DNA of 64,000 nt. Origin: Pseudomonas sessilinigenes (GTDB lineage: Bacteria; Pseudomonadota; Gammaproteobacteria; Pseudomonadales; Pseudomonadaceae). Made by a program: the position numbers and the translations under genes. Positions 53,395-61,654 of this stretch are shown in pieces (the first letter of the stretch is position 1; the number at the start of each line of letters is the position of its first letter). The stretch covers positions 1,054,001-1,118,000 of the forward strand of contig NZ_CP027706.1 in the NCBI RefSeq assembly GCF_003850565.1, read 5' to 3'. Below the pieces are notes generated by a model. The model saw nothing but the letters and a program-made list of their open reading frames with translations, had not been told where the DNA came from and searched no databases.

Positions 53395-53691
53395 ATGTCG
53401 CTTACCCATTTTATGTACACACCGTCCGAGATCACGGCCGAGATCGGAAAAAACGCACAGGCCCTCAGGTTGTCAAAAAACCTGTCGCGCAAAACCCTGG
53501 CTGAGAAATCCGGGGTGCCGGCCTCGACCATCAAGCGTTTCGAGCTGCAGGGAGCCATTTCCCTCGAGTCGATGGTGCTGATTGCGGCGGCGTTGGATGA
53601 GCTCGATCCGCTGCTCACGTTGTTCAAGCCACCTTCGCCAAACACGCTGTTTGAGCTGCAAAACTCAAAACGCCAGAGGGGCACCCGATGA
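53395..53691 (+). CDS. hipB: HipB-like antitoxin, XRE family
   Basis: The 98-residue Cro/C1-type protein has a helix-turn-helix (NLSRKTLAEKSGVPASTIKRFE) and a short C-terminal tail. GGAGG lies 12 nt before the ATG. It overlaps hipA by 4 bp (ATGA). It is expected to bind the upstream repeats and neutralise HipA. Confidence 0.85.
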   Translation: MSLTHFMYTPSEITAEIGKNAQALRLSKNLSRKTLAEKSGVPASTIKRFELQGAISLESMVLIAAALDELDPLLTLFKPPSPNTLFELQNSKRQRGTR

Positions 53692-54953
53692 CAGAGCCAG
53701 GCATCAAGAAGTACAAGCCGATCGAGGAGTTGGGCGTCTTCATGCATGGGCGGCAGGTGGGGGTACTGAGCTGGAATCGTCAGGGCTGCTACTTCACTTA
53801 TGCCAAGGACTGGTTGAGCCGGGGCTTCAATCTGTCGCCGCAACTGACCTTCGACGAGAAGCCGCAGCAACCCGATAGCCAAGTGTTCCTGGGCATTCAT
53901 GGAGCCTTCGCCGACTCCCTTCCCGATGGTTGGGGCTTGCTGCTGATGAAGCGTTTTTTCACGGCGGAGTATGGGGCGCGGGTCGCCAATGGTCTGACTC
54001 AACTCGATCGGCTGGCCTACATTGGCAACCGTGGGATGGGCGCCTTGGAGTACTACCCCATGGCGGAAAAAGTGGAGCGCGAACCCATCAGCCTTTCACT
54101 GCTGTACCAGGCTTCGGTCCAGGTCCAGGTGGGGGAAACGGTTGACGTCCTGAAGGCACTGCGGATTGCCGGTGGCTCGCCAGGTGGCGCCAGGCCCAAG
54201 GCGGCCGTTGCCCTTTCGCCGGACCTGTCCCATGTGGTTTCGGCCTTTGACCCTTTGCCGGAGGGCTACGCGCACTGGATCGTGAAATTCAGGGCCCTGC
54301 AGGAACCCTGGTCCATGGGTGCGATTGAATATGCCTACGCCCGCATGGCCCGCGCCGCCGGGGTCGATATGGCCCAATGCGAGCTGATCACCGTGCCCTC
54401 GGAGCAGGGCTGGAACGAACGCTTCTTTGCCTCCCGGCGCTTTGATCGCAGGCACAACGAGAAAGTCCACATGATGACCGCTGCCGGAATTCTGCATGCG
54501 GACTTCAGAGTTCCATGCCTGGACTACAAGGACTTGCTGAGGCTGACGTTCGCCCTGACCAGGAGCGCTAGGGAAGTGGAGAAAATGGCTAGGCTCATGG
54601 TGTTTAACGGCCTGGCCCACAACTACGACGATCACGCGAAGAACTTCGCCTTTCTCTACGAAGAGGGGAAGGGCGGCCAGGATGGACAGTGGGTGCTCGC
54701 GCCCGCGTATGACCTGACCTTTTCCACCGGCATGGGCGAGCACAGCACCGCGTTCGACGGCCAGGGGCGCCCGTCCAGGAAGGCGATCAGGCGCTTGTGC
54801 GCGGACTACAAGTTTCTCAAGCCGGATGACTACATCGATCAGACGCTGGAGGCGCTGGGCAATTGGAAAACGCTGTTTGCCGAACTGGGTATCTTGGCGG
54901 CCGATGGCAAGGAGATCTTTGAGACGCTTGAGGATGTTCATGCACATCTTTAG
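53688..54953 (+). CDS. hipA: HipA-family Ser/Thr kinase toxin
   Basis: The 421-residue protein is close to E. coli HipA length. The N-terminal domain has GVFMHGRQVGVLSWNR and FADSLPDGWGLLLMKRFF. The glycine-rich loop is GGSPGGARPKAAV. Kinase core residues appear in FFASRRFDR, HNYDDHAKNFAF (catalytic Asp) and LAPAYDLTFS (metal Asp). No inactivating change is visible. The toxin in E. coli phosphorylates glutamyl-tRNA synthetase and causes persistence. The target here is not known. Confidence 0.9.
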   Translation: MTEPGIKKYKPIEELGVFMHGRQVGVLSWNRQGCYFTYAKDWLSRGFNLSPQLTFDEKPQQPDSQVFLGIHGAFADSLPDGWGLLLMKRFFTAEYGARVANGLTQLDRLAYIGNRGMGALEYYPMAEKVEREPISLSLLYQASVQVQVGETVDVLKALRIAGGSPGGARPKAAVALSPDLSHVVSAFDPLPEGYAHWIVKFRALQEPWSMGAIEYAYARMARAAGVDMAQCELITVPSEQGWNERFFASRRFDRRHNEKVHMMTAAGILHADFRVPCLDYKDLLRLTFALTRSAREVEKMARLMVFNGLAHNYDDHAKNFAFLYEEGKGGQDGQWVLAPAYDLTFSTGMGEHSTAFDGQGRPSRKAIRRLCADYKFLKPDDYIDQTLEALGNWKTLFAELGILAADGKEIFETLEDVHAHL

Positions 54954-55007
54954 CGCCCGCGACCAGGGCTGAAATGGGTGTAACAACCATGCACCGGTCG
55001 GCTCCTT

Positions 55008-55109
55008 GTAGCCGCTGCCGCAGGCTGCGAACGACCACGCAGCGGGCGCAGGGGGCTTGAAATCGCTGAAGGTCCTTCGGCCCTTTTCGTAGCCTGCGGC
55101 AGCGGCTAC
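55008..55109. repeat. REP-type palindromic element
   Basis: A 102-bp element has the same inverted ends (GTAGCCGCTG at 55008-55017; CAGCGGCTAC at 55100-55109) as the copies at 23661 and 35457. It lies between hipA and algA and may act as a transcript end for both. Confidence 0.85.
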
Positions 55110-55211
55110 AGAAAAAATCCCCCTGTCCAACCGCCTGCGGATAGGGGACGCAGGCGACCGGAAGGGGGTTGAAAGGACTCGCTGGCAACGACTATCTGCT
55201 TCTACTTGCAG

Positions 55212-55234
55212 CTTGTCGCTTGAAACTTGCCGCT
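55212..55234. repeat. Inverted repeat copy 1 flanking algA
   Basis: CTTGTCGCTTGAAACTTGCC and the next three bases match, in inverse orientation and at 20 of 23 positions, the copy at 56719-56741. It lies just past the algA stop. Confidence 0.7.
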
Positions 55235-55238
55235 GCTC

Positions 55239-56690
55239 TTACTGAGCGATGGTCTTGACCGAGATGCCGCGTTCCAGCGGGGTCGAGCGGCCGTAGATGT
55301 CTTCGAAACGTTCGATGTCGTCTTCGCCCAGGTAGCTGCCCGATTGCACTTCGATGATCTCCAGGGGGATCTTGCCGGGGTTGCGCAGGCGATGCACCGA
55401 GGCGATGGGGATGTAGGTGGACTGGTTCTCGGTGAGCAGGAACACGTTCTCGTCACAGGTGACTTCGGCGGTGCCGCTGACCACGATCCAGTGTTCGGCG
55501 CGGTGGTGGTGCATCTGCAGGGACAGGCACGCGCCCGGCTTGACCGAGATGTGCTTGACCTGGAAGCGCCCGCCCATGTCTACCGAGTCGTAGGAGCCCC
55601 ACGGACGGTAGACCTCGCAGTGGTTCTGGGTTTCGCTGCGGCCTTGTTCGTTGAGGGTGTTGACCATCTGCTTCACGCCTTGGACCTTGTCCTTGTGGGC
55701 GATCATCATGGCGTCCTTGGTCTCGACCACGACGATGTTCTCCAGGCCGATCACCGACACCAGCTTGCCGTTGCCGTGGATCATGCAGTTCTTGCTGTCC
55801 TGGATCACCACGTCGCCCTTGCTGACGTTGCCGTCGGCGTCCTTTTCATGCACGTCCCACAGCGATGACCAGCAGCCCACGTCGCTCCAGCCGGCACTGA
55901 GCGGCACCACGCAGGCGCGCTGGGTCTTTTCCATCACCGCGTAGTCGATGGAGTTGTCCGGGCAGCAGGCGAAGGTGGCTTCGTCGATCATCACGGTGTC
56001 CGGGTCCTGCTGGCTGCGCTCCAGGGTCAGCAGGCAGGTGTCGTAGATGTCCGGATCATGTTTTTTCAGCTCTTCGAGGAAGCGGCTGGCGCGGAACAGG
56101 AACATGCCGCTGTTCCAGAAGTAGCCTCCGGCCTGGACGAACTCGGTGGCGCGTTTTTCATCGGGCTTCTCGACAAAGTGCGAGACCCGGCTGACGCCCT
56201 CCGGCAGCAGCGCATCGTGGGTCGACTTGATGTAGCCGTAGCCGGTTTCCGGCTTGGTCGCCGGTACGCCGAACAGCACCATCTCGCCGCGCTCGGCGGC
56301 CACGGTGGCCAGCGCCAGGGCCCGCTGCAGGGCTTTCTGGTCGTCCATCACGTGGTCGGCCGGCAGCACCAGCATCAGCTCGTCGCGACCTTCGTTGACC
56401 AGCATCATCGCGGTCAGGGCCACGGCCGGCGCGGTGTTGCGGCCGAAGGGCTCCATCAGGATGCGCTGGGATTCGAGGCTGCGGTTGCTCAATTGTTCGT
56501 TGACGATGAAGCGGTGGTCCTTGTTGCAGACCACGATGGGGGTGTCCATGCCTTCGAACACCAGGCGCTCCAGAGTCTGCTGGAACAGCGTGTGTTCGCC
56601 GGTCAGGGCGAGGAATTGCTTGGGGAATTGCTTGCGCGAAAGCGGCCAAAGACGTGAGCCGCTACCACCTGACAAGATCACCGGAATCAT
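55239..56690 (-). CDS. algA: Mannose-6-phosphate isomerase / GDP-mannose pyrophosphorylase
   Basis: The 483-residue bifunctional enzyme supplies GDP-mannose for alginate. The N-terminal nucleotidyltransferase has LSGGSGSRLWPLSRKQFPKQ, FGRNTAPAVALTA and FVEKPD. The C-terminal cupin isomerase domain begins RPWGSYDS and has the metal-binding QMHHHRAEHW. The start is ATG 56690. It is the last gene of the operon, 102 nt after algF, with repeat copies on both sides. Confidence 0.97.
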   Translation of the reverse strand: MIPVILSGGSGSRLWPLSRKQFPKQFLALTGEHTLFQQTLERLVFEGMDTPIVVCNKDHRFIVNEQLSNRSLESQRILMEPFGRNTAPAVALTAMMLVNEGRDELMLVLPADHVMDDQKALQRALALATVAAERGEMVLFGVPATKPETGYGYIKSTHDALLPEGVSRVSHFVEKPDEKRATEFVQAGGYFWNSGMFLFRASRFLEELKKHDPDIYDTCLLTLERSQQDPDTVMIDEATFACCPDNSIDYAVMEKTQRACVVPLSAGWSDVGCWSSLWDVHEKDADGNVSKGDVVIQDSKNCMIHGNGKLVSVIGLENIVVVETKDAMMIAHKDKVQGVKQMVNTLNEQGRSETQNHCEVYRPWGSYDSVDMGGRFQVKHISVKPGACLSLQMHHHRAEHWIVVSGTAEVTCDENVFLLTENQSTYIPIASVHRLRNPGKIPLEIIEVQSGSYLGEDDIERFEDIYGRSTPLERGISVKTIAQ

Positions 56691-56718
56691 GTTGTTACTC
56701 CTAATAAATGCAGTTGGG

Positions 56719-56741
56719 AGCCGCAAGCTGCAAGCGACAAG
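56719..56741. repeat. Inverted repeat copy 2 flanking algA
   Basis: AGCCGCAAGCTGCAAGCGAC and the next three bases are the reverse complement of copy 1 with three mismatches. It lies in the algF-algA gap, together with further CTTG/AAG-rich repeats up to about 56775. Confidence 0.7.
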
Positions 56742-56792
56742 TTAAAAGCTCTTCACTTGCCGCTTGAGGCTTGTGGCTGATAGCTCGCGCGA

Positions 56793-57449
56793 TTAGCGCG
56801 TTGATACGGGGCGCTTGACCCAGACCGGCGACAGGTTGCTGCCGTTGCCGGTGACGTAGAGCACCGCCGCTTCGCCGCGCTCCAGGGCCACGGGCTTGAG
56901 GTCGCTGACCTTCTTCTGGCCGTCGTACAGGGCGAAGCTGACCTTCACCGGGTTGATTTCGCGTTCGCCGCGGCCCTTGGCGGCCACGGCCTGGACCACG
57001 TCGGTCTTGCCGTCGGCGGTCTTGAGCGTCAGGGCCTGGTCGCTGAGGTTCTGCACTCGCACCAGGGATTTCTGCTTGTTCTTGAACGGCGGCTCCTCGA
57101 TCAGTTGCGGCTGGCCGCTGGCGTTGTTGACCAGGGTGTAATAGTGGTCGGCGGCCAGTTTCACCGGCACGCTCTGGCTGCCCAGCTTGGCGGTGTAGTC
57201 GCCGCCGGGCATGAAGCTGAAGTCGCTGCTGGCCAGGGGCGCGACGTCGTTGACGTTGGTGCTGCCGATGGTGGCGCTGACTTCGCTGTTGCTGGCGTTG
57301 TAGATGCGCACGAAGGTCGAGCCCTTGGGCGCGGTGGGGCCGTACAGCGCGGCGTCGCCCCCGGCGAAGGCGGGCAGGGACAGGACGCTCATGCCGGCAG
57401 CCAGGGTGATGGCCTTGGCGAGACGACGCGGATTGATAGTGAAAGTCAT
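56793..57449 (-). CDS. algF: Alginate O-acetylation periplasmic protein AlgF
   Basis: From ATG 57449 (GAGG 9 nt upstream) the protein has 218 residues. It has a signal peptide ending SLPAFA (about residue 29), then GGDAALYGPTAPKGSTFVRI and the AlgF body. With AlgI and AlgJ it is needed for O-acetylation of polymannuronate. It lies 17 nt after algJ. Confidence 0.95.
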   Translation of the reverse strand: MTFTINPRRLAKAITLAAGMSVLSLPAFAGGDAALYGPTAPKGSTFVRIYNASNSEVSATIGSTNVNDVAPLASSDFSFMPGGDYTAKLGSQSVPVKLAADHYYTLVNNASGQPQLIEEPPFKNKQKSLVRVQNLSDQALTLKTADGKTDVVQAVAAKGRGEREINPVKVSFALYDGQKKVSDLKPVALERGEAAVLYVTGNGSNLSPVWVKRPVSTR

Positions 57450-57466
57450 GGGTGTCACCTCTCTTT

Positions 57467-58783
57467 TCAGTTGTGTGCCCGGTCGGGCGTCTCGGATGTG
57501 TTGAGTGCCACAGTTTGTTGGCCGGGCTGGATAGAAGCTGCTGCGCTCGGCAATCCAGCGTTAAAAACAGGCTCGGACCGCTCATTTACAGCTCGTAAAC
57601 TCCGCGTCCTCGCCTGTTTTTGCCTTGTCTTGCCTTCGCTCGCGACGCTTCTATCCGGCCCAGCTTGGGCACCGGTTTGCTTGAGCTCTGCGACCCACTG
57701 CGGGTCGGCGTCGCCAATTTCGTTGTTCACCGGCAGGTAGCGTTCAGGGAATTCCCAGATCAGCACCTGGGGCGGGTGGTTCTTGAAGTCGTCGCTTTTG
57801 AGGTAGCTGAGCATCGGCAGGATCGGGCCGTGGCCGTCCTCGGCGTAGCTCAGCACATCGCTGTGCAGGGCCTGCTTGAGGGCGCCGACGAAGTTCCAGT
57901 TGGGGTTGGCGCTGTAGCTGGTGCCCACCAGGGTCACGGGCACTTCGTGGTCGGCGAACAGGTTGTCTGCGGCGCCGGCCTGTTCCCCGGCGGCGTGGGT
58001 CTCGCGTTTTTGCAGGGGCTCCGGGGCCGGCATCAGGTTCTCGAACAACGGGTCCAGGGGCAGGAAGCGGCGCAGGTCGCCCTGGTGCTTGACGGTCTCC
58101 TGGGTCTGGGTGACGAAGCGTTGTGGCTGGCCACTGAGCGGGGTCTTGTCGGCGATGGCCTGGGCCAGTTGGTGGGCGACGACTTCGGCGCCGGCCGGCG
58201 TCCAGTGGGTGTCGGTGCGCAGGAACACTGGCTGGCCCTGTTGCTTGGCCTGTTGCAGGGGCCCCAGCAGGTCGGGGGCGAGGATCTTGTCGGCGGCCAC
58301 CCGGGCATGGAAGTCCTGGTAGAGGTTGGCGTGGATGCGCGCCGGGCGCACGGCGTCCAGGTGTTCCGGATACAACCGCACCTTGGCCGGGACGATCGCC
58401 ATCACCAGTTTCACCCCGTGCTGCTTCAAGGTCTGGCGCACACCCTCGACCAGGGCGTAGTTGCCCTGCAGGTTGAGTTCCTCGTTGACCACCGGATGGA
58501 ATTCTTCATCGCTGTACAGCCACTGGTCGCGGCCGAGGATCACCCCCGGACGACCCTCGTTGAACAGCTTGAAGTCCAGCGCGGCCCAGAGGTTGGTACC
58601 CAGGCGCTTGATCGGGAACTGGTCGTCGTAGTGGGTTTCCACGGCCTTGGTCCAGCGCCCGTTGAGCACGGTGGCGTCACTGTTGGTGCTGAAGCCGAAG
58701 AAGCTGCGCGCCGACCATAGACCCAGGACCAGCAGGGTCACCAGGAACAGTGCGACGTAGAACAGGCGTAATGAGCGGGTCAT
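57467..58783 (-). CDS. algJ: Alginate O-acetyltransferase AlgJ with in-frame repeat insertion
   Basis: From ATG 58783 the protein has 438 residues. It has an N-terminal anchor (FYVALFLVTLLVLGLW) and an SGNH-like acetyltransferase domain with D191/H193 (RTDTHWTPAG) and S289 (LVGTSYSANP). Near residues 375-421 the reading frame runs through a palindromic repeat (57520-57661), coding for AGPDRSVASEGKTRQKQART and onward, before rejoining a normal-looking tail (TVALNTSETPDRAHN). The catalytic residues precede the insertion, so activity may be kept. It is part of algI-algJ-algF. Confidence 0.93.
   Translation of the reverse strand: MTRSLRLFYVALFLVTLLVLGLWSARSFFGFSTNSDATVLNGRWTKAVETHYDDQFPIKRLGTNLWAALDFKLFNEGRPGVILGRDQWLYSDEEFHPVVNEELNLQGNYALVEGVRQTLKQHGVKLVMAIVPAKVRLYPEHLDAVRPARIHANLYQDFHARVAADKILAPDLLGPLQQAKQQGQPVFLRTDTHWTPAGAEVVAHQLAQAIADKTPLSGQPQRFVTQTQETVKHQGDLRRFLPLDPLFENLMPAPEPLQKRETHAAGEQAGAADNLFADHEVPVTLVGTSYSANPNWNFVGALKQALHSDVLSYAEDGHGPILPMLSYLKSDDFKNHPPQVLIWEFPERYLPVNNEIGDADPQWVAELKQTGAQAGPDRSVASEGKTRQKQARTRSLRAVNERSEPVFNAGLPSAAASIQPGQQTVALNTSETPDRAHN
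57520..57661. repeat. Nested-palindrome repeat inserted in algJ
   Basis: About 142 bp with terminal inverted repeats GGATAGAAGC (57529-57538) / GCTTCTATCC (57647-57656). Inside these lie AAAAACAGGC (57563-57572) / GCCTGTTTTT (57612-57621) and a core TTTAC-N5-GTAAA (57585-57599). The three levels can fold as one long hairpin. It leaves algJ in frame with no stop codon. Confidence 0.85.
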
Positions 58784-58794
58784 GGGCGGCCTCC

Positions 58795-60372
58795 TCAGAA
58801 CTGGAAGTACAGGAACGGCGAAAAGCTTTGCGCCGAGAGTTTGAGAATCGAGGCGATGAACAGCAGCAGCACCAGGGCGCGCATGGCATAGCGTGACCAG
58901 TCGGCGCTCCAGTAGGCCGGTTGCACCTGGGCCTCGCGGCCGACGATGTAGCCCGGCTGGTGGATGCTGCCGGGGTTGTCGCCGGGTGCTGCCTTGATCA
59001 GGCCGGGTTGGGCGGTGGCCGGGCCATCGGCTTGGGTGTCCAGGGCCGGGCCGGTTTCGGGCTTGCCCTTGGTCGGCGCCGGGTTGCGATACAGGTCGCG
59101 CAGGCCGAAGAACGCCAGGGTCAGGTAGGCCACGACCAGGGTCGCCACTTGCAGGCCGGTGAGGCTGGCGCGGTTGAGTTCCGACAGCGACCAGTCGCCG
59201 AAGCTGAACATGGCGCCGTACATGCGCCCGGCCACGTGCAGGTTCTCGGCGCGGAAGATCACCCAGCCCATCACCACCAGCAGGAAGGTCAGGGCCCAGC
59301 GGATCGGGTTGAGGCTGCGTGGGCTGGTGTTGATGCCCAGGGCCTTCTCGATGGCCAACCACATGCCGTGCCAGGCGCCCCAGACGATGTAGGTGAAGTT
59401 GGCGCCGTGCCACAGGCCGCCCAGGAGCATGGTCAAGAACAGGTTGCGATAGGTGATCAGGGTGCCTTTGCGATTGCCGCCCAGGGTGATGTACAGGTAG
59501 TCGCGCAGCCAGGTGGACAGGCTGATGTGCCAGCGCCGCCAGAACTCGGTGATCGACTGGCTGATGTAGGGCTGCTTGAAGTTCTCCATGAAGCGAAAGC
59601 CCATCATCAACCCGAGGCCGATGGCCATGTCGCTGTAGCCGGAGAAGTCGAAGTACAGCTGCGCGGTGTAGGCCAGGGCGCCCAGCCAGGCGTCACCCGT
59701 GGTGGGGTGTTGCAGGGCGAAGCAATGGTCGGCGACCACCGCCAGGGTGTCGGCGATGAACACCTTCTTGATGAAGCCCTGCATGAAGCGCGTGCAGCCT
59801 TCGGAGAACTTGTCCAGGGTGTGGGTGCGGTGGTTGAACTGGTCCGCCAGGTCGCGAAAGCGCAACACCGGGCCGGCGATCAGGTGCGGGAAGATCGCCA
59901 CGAACGCTGCGAAGTCGATCAGGTTGCGGGTCGCCGGGGTGTCGCCGCGGTAGACGTCGATGATGTAGCTGATGGACTCGAAGATGTAGAACGAGATACC
60001 GATCGGCAACAGCACGTGGGTCAGGATGAACGGCTCCAGGCCCATGGAGGTCATGATCGCGTTGAGGCTTTCGACGCCGAAGTTGGCGTACTTGAAGTAG
60101 CCGAGGATGCACAGGTCCACCGCCACTCCCAACAGCAGCCAGCGCTGGGCGGGCTTGGTCCTGACGCCGGCGGCGCCGACCTTCAGGCCGATCCAGTAGT
60201 TCCACAAGGTGACCGCGGCGAACAGCGCGAGGAAGTCCACCCGCCACCAGGCGTAGAACACGTAGCTGGCGATCAGCAGCAACAGGTTGCGATAGCGTTG
60301 CCCGCTCACGTAGTACAAGCCGAGGAACACCGGCAAGAACAGGAACAGGAACACATTGGATGAGAAAACCAT
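58795..60372 (-). CDS. algI: MBOAT O-acyltransferase AlgI
   Basis: From ATG 60372 the 525-residue protein begins MVFSSNVFLFLFLPVFLGLY. It is a multi-pass inner-membrane MBOAT protein with the catalytic His in GGLWHGANFTYIVWGAWHG at about residue 320 and EFWRRWHISLSTWLRDYLY. It passes acetyl groups from the cytoplasm to the periplasmic acetylation machinery. It lies 11 nt before algJ and, unusually for this operon, 149 nt after algL. Confidence 0.97.
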   Translation of the reverse strand: MVFSSNVFLFLFLPVFLGLYYVSGQRYRNLLLLIASYVFYAWWRVDFLALFAAVTLWNYWIGLKVGAAGVRTKPAQRWLLLGVAVDLCILGYFKYANFGVESLNAIMTSMGLEPFILTHVLLPIGISFYIFESISYIIDVYRGDTPATRNLIDFAAFVAIFPHLIAGPVLRFRDLADQFNHRTHTLDKFSEGCTRFMQGFIKKVFIADTLAVVADHCFALQHPTTGDAWLGALAYTAQLYFDFSGYSDMAIGLGLMMGFRFMENFKQPYISQSITEFWRRWHISLSTWLRDYLYITLGGNRKGTLITYRNLFLTMLLGGLWHGANFTYIVWGAWHGMWLAIEKALGINTSPRSLNPIRWALTFLLVVMGWVIFRAENLHVAGRMYGAMFSFGDWSLSELNRASLTGLQVATLVVAYLTLAFFGLRDLYRNPAPTKGKPETGPALDTQADGPATAQPGLIKAAPGDNPGSIHQPGYIVGREAQVQPAYWSADWSRYAMRALVLLLFIASILKLSAQSFSPFLYFQF

Positions 60373-60521
60373 CCCGAGCTCTCCATGTTTAACCAATAGT
60401 CAGGGGCCGCAGCCCCCCCAAACCCCCCCGTGGAAAACCATGGGAGGCGTATTGCATTCACCGACGCCGTCCGGCGTGCGCATCAACCCTCACAACGTCC
60501 CCTGTAGGTTCTGTGCATGGC
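60373..60521 (-). other. Structured algL-algI intergenic region
   Basis: The 149-nt gap contains CCTGTAGG/CCTACAGG (60501-60508 with 60521-60528, overlapping the algL stop), ACGCC-GTCC-GGCGT (60464-60477), and a C-rich tract near 60410-60430. No U-tract follows. A processing, pausing or attenuation function is possible but inferred. Confidence 0.5.
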
Positions 60522-61646
60522 CTACAGGCCTTTGTTGCCCTTTTCATGGTTCGGGTCGTAGACCTTGGTCAGGTCGCCGCCCAGGCGGAAGGTCTTGAAC
60601 GGCTGCATCTTGTGCTTGCGTTCCAGCACATCCGGGGCGCAGGTGTAGAGGCTGCAGAAGGGCTCGAGCCAGGCGAATTTCGCGTCGACCTTGAGGTCGG
60701 TCATGTCCTGCTGCTTGCCGTTCTTGCGCTCGAAGGTGTCCGGGTCCTTGACCCCGGCCAGCACCCGCTCGCCCAGGCGCTTGAGCGCGCTGTTGTTTTC
60801 CTGGCGCAGATCGACGCCGTTGACCTGGGCGAAGCTGGCGATCATCGCCAGCGGCGGCAGGGCGTAGTTGTGGTAGGCCAGGGCCCGTTGCTGGCGCTTG
60901 AGTTCGTTGGGCAGGTAGCCGTCGGCGTCGACCTGGCCTGCGCCGACCTTGTATTCCTTGACGGCCCAGTCGAACAGGTCGCGGCGGTTGGTGGCCACGG
61001 CGGTGGCCATTACCGACCAGGCGGCCCAGTAGGAATGGTTGTTGGTCTTGTCCAGGGGCAGGTTGTCCCAGTCGCTGACCACCTGGTCGGCCATCTTGCC
61101 GAACCAGGCCTCGATCTTCTGCGCCTGCTCCTGGTGAGTGGCCAGGGGATGGGAGTCGGAGAACTTCAGCCGCAGGTAGGCCGAGGCCATGCTGCCCAGG
61201 GCCCATTTGCGCATGGACTTGCCGGTGTGGTTGAAGTCCTTGGACATCAACGCGTCGGCCTGGGCCCAGGCACTGAGCCAGTTCAGGGTGCAGTCCAGCT
61301 GCTGCGGGCGACCGTCGCGCATGAACTGCATGACCTGCTTGCTGGTGCCGCGCTCGATCTTGGTGATGTCCGCGGTGCTGTCATGGAAGGCCTGTTGCGA
61401 TTGCACGTTGAGGGTCGCCCGGGCCTTGTCCGAGCCTTCGTACTTGCTGCGAAACTGCAGGGCGCCGGTGTAGGGGGCCGGCATCGCATCGCAGCCGTCA
61501 CTGTTGTCGCCGGTCTTGAACTTGTCTACCGGGGCGTAGTAGCCCTGGGGCGGGCGCAGCGGCGCGGCGGCCTGGGCACTGCCAGCGACCATCGCCAGCC
61601 CCAGCAGGCCCGGTATCAGTAGTTGTGTCACGCGTGTGCTTTGCAT
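60522..61646 (-). CDS. algL: Alginate lyase AlgL
   Basis: From ATG 61646 (GAGG 7 nt upstream) the protein has 374 residues. The signal peptide ends AGSAQA (about 26). The active-site motif NNHSYW is at 202-207, with H204 and Y206. It cleaves alginate in the periplasm and clears misplaced polymer. It lies 8 nt after algX. The longer frame upstream is algX shadow. Confidence 0.97.
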   Translation of the reverse strand: MQSTRVTQLLIPGLLGLAMVAGSAQAAAPLRPPQGYYAPVDKFKTGDNSDGCDAMPAPYTGALQFRSKYEGSDKARATLNVQSQQAFHDSTADITKIERGTSKQVMQFMRDGRPQQLDCTLNWLSAWAQADALMSKDFNHTGKSMRKWALGSMASAYLRLKFSDSHPLATHQEQAQKIEAWFGKMADQVVSDWDNLPLDKTNNHSYWAAWSVMATAVATNRRDLFDWAVKEYKVGAGQVDADGYLPNELKRQQRALAYHNYALPPLAMIASFAQVNGVDLRQENNSALKRLGERVLAGVKDPDTFERKNGKQQDMTDLKVDAKFAWLEPFCSLYTCAPDVLERKHKMQPFKTFRLGGDLTKVYDPNHEKGNKGL

Positions 61647-61654
61647 GGATAACC

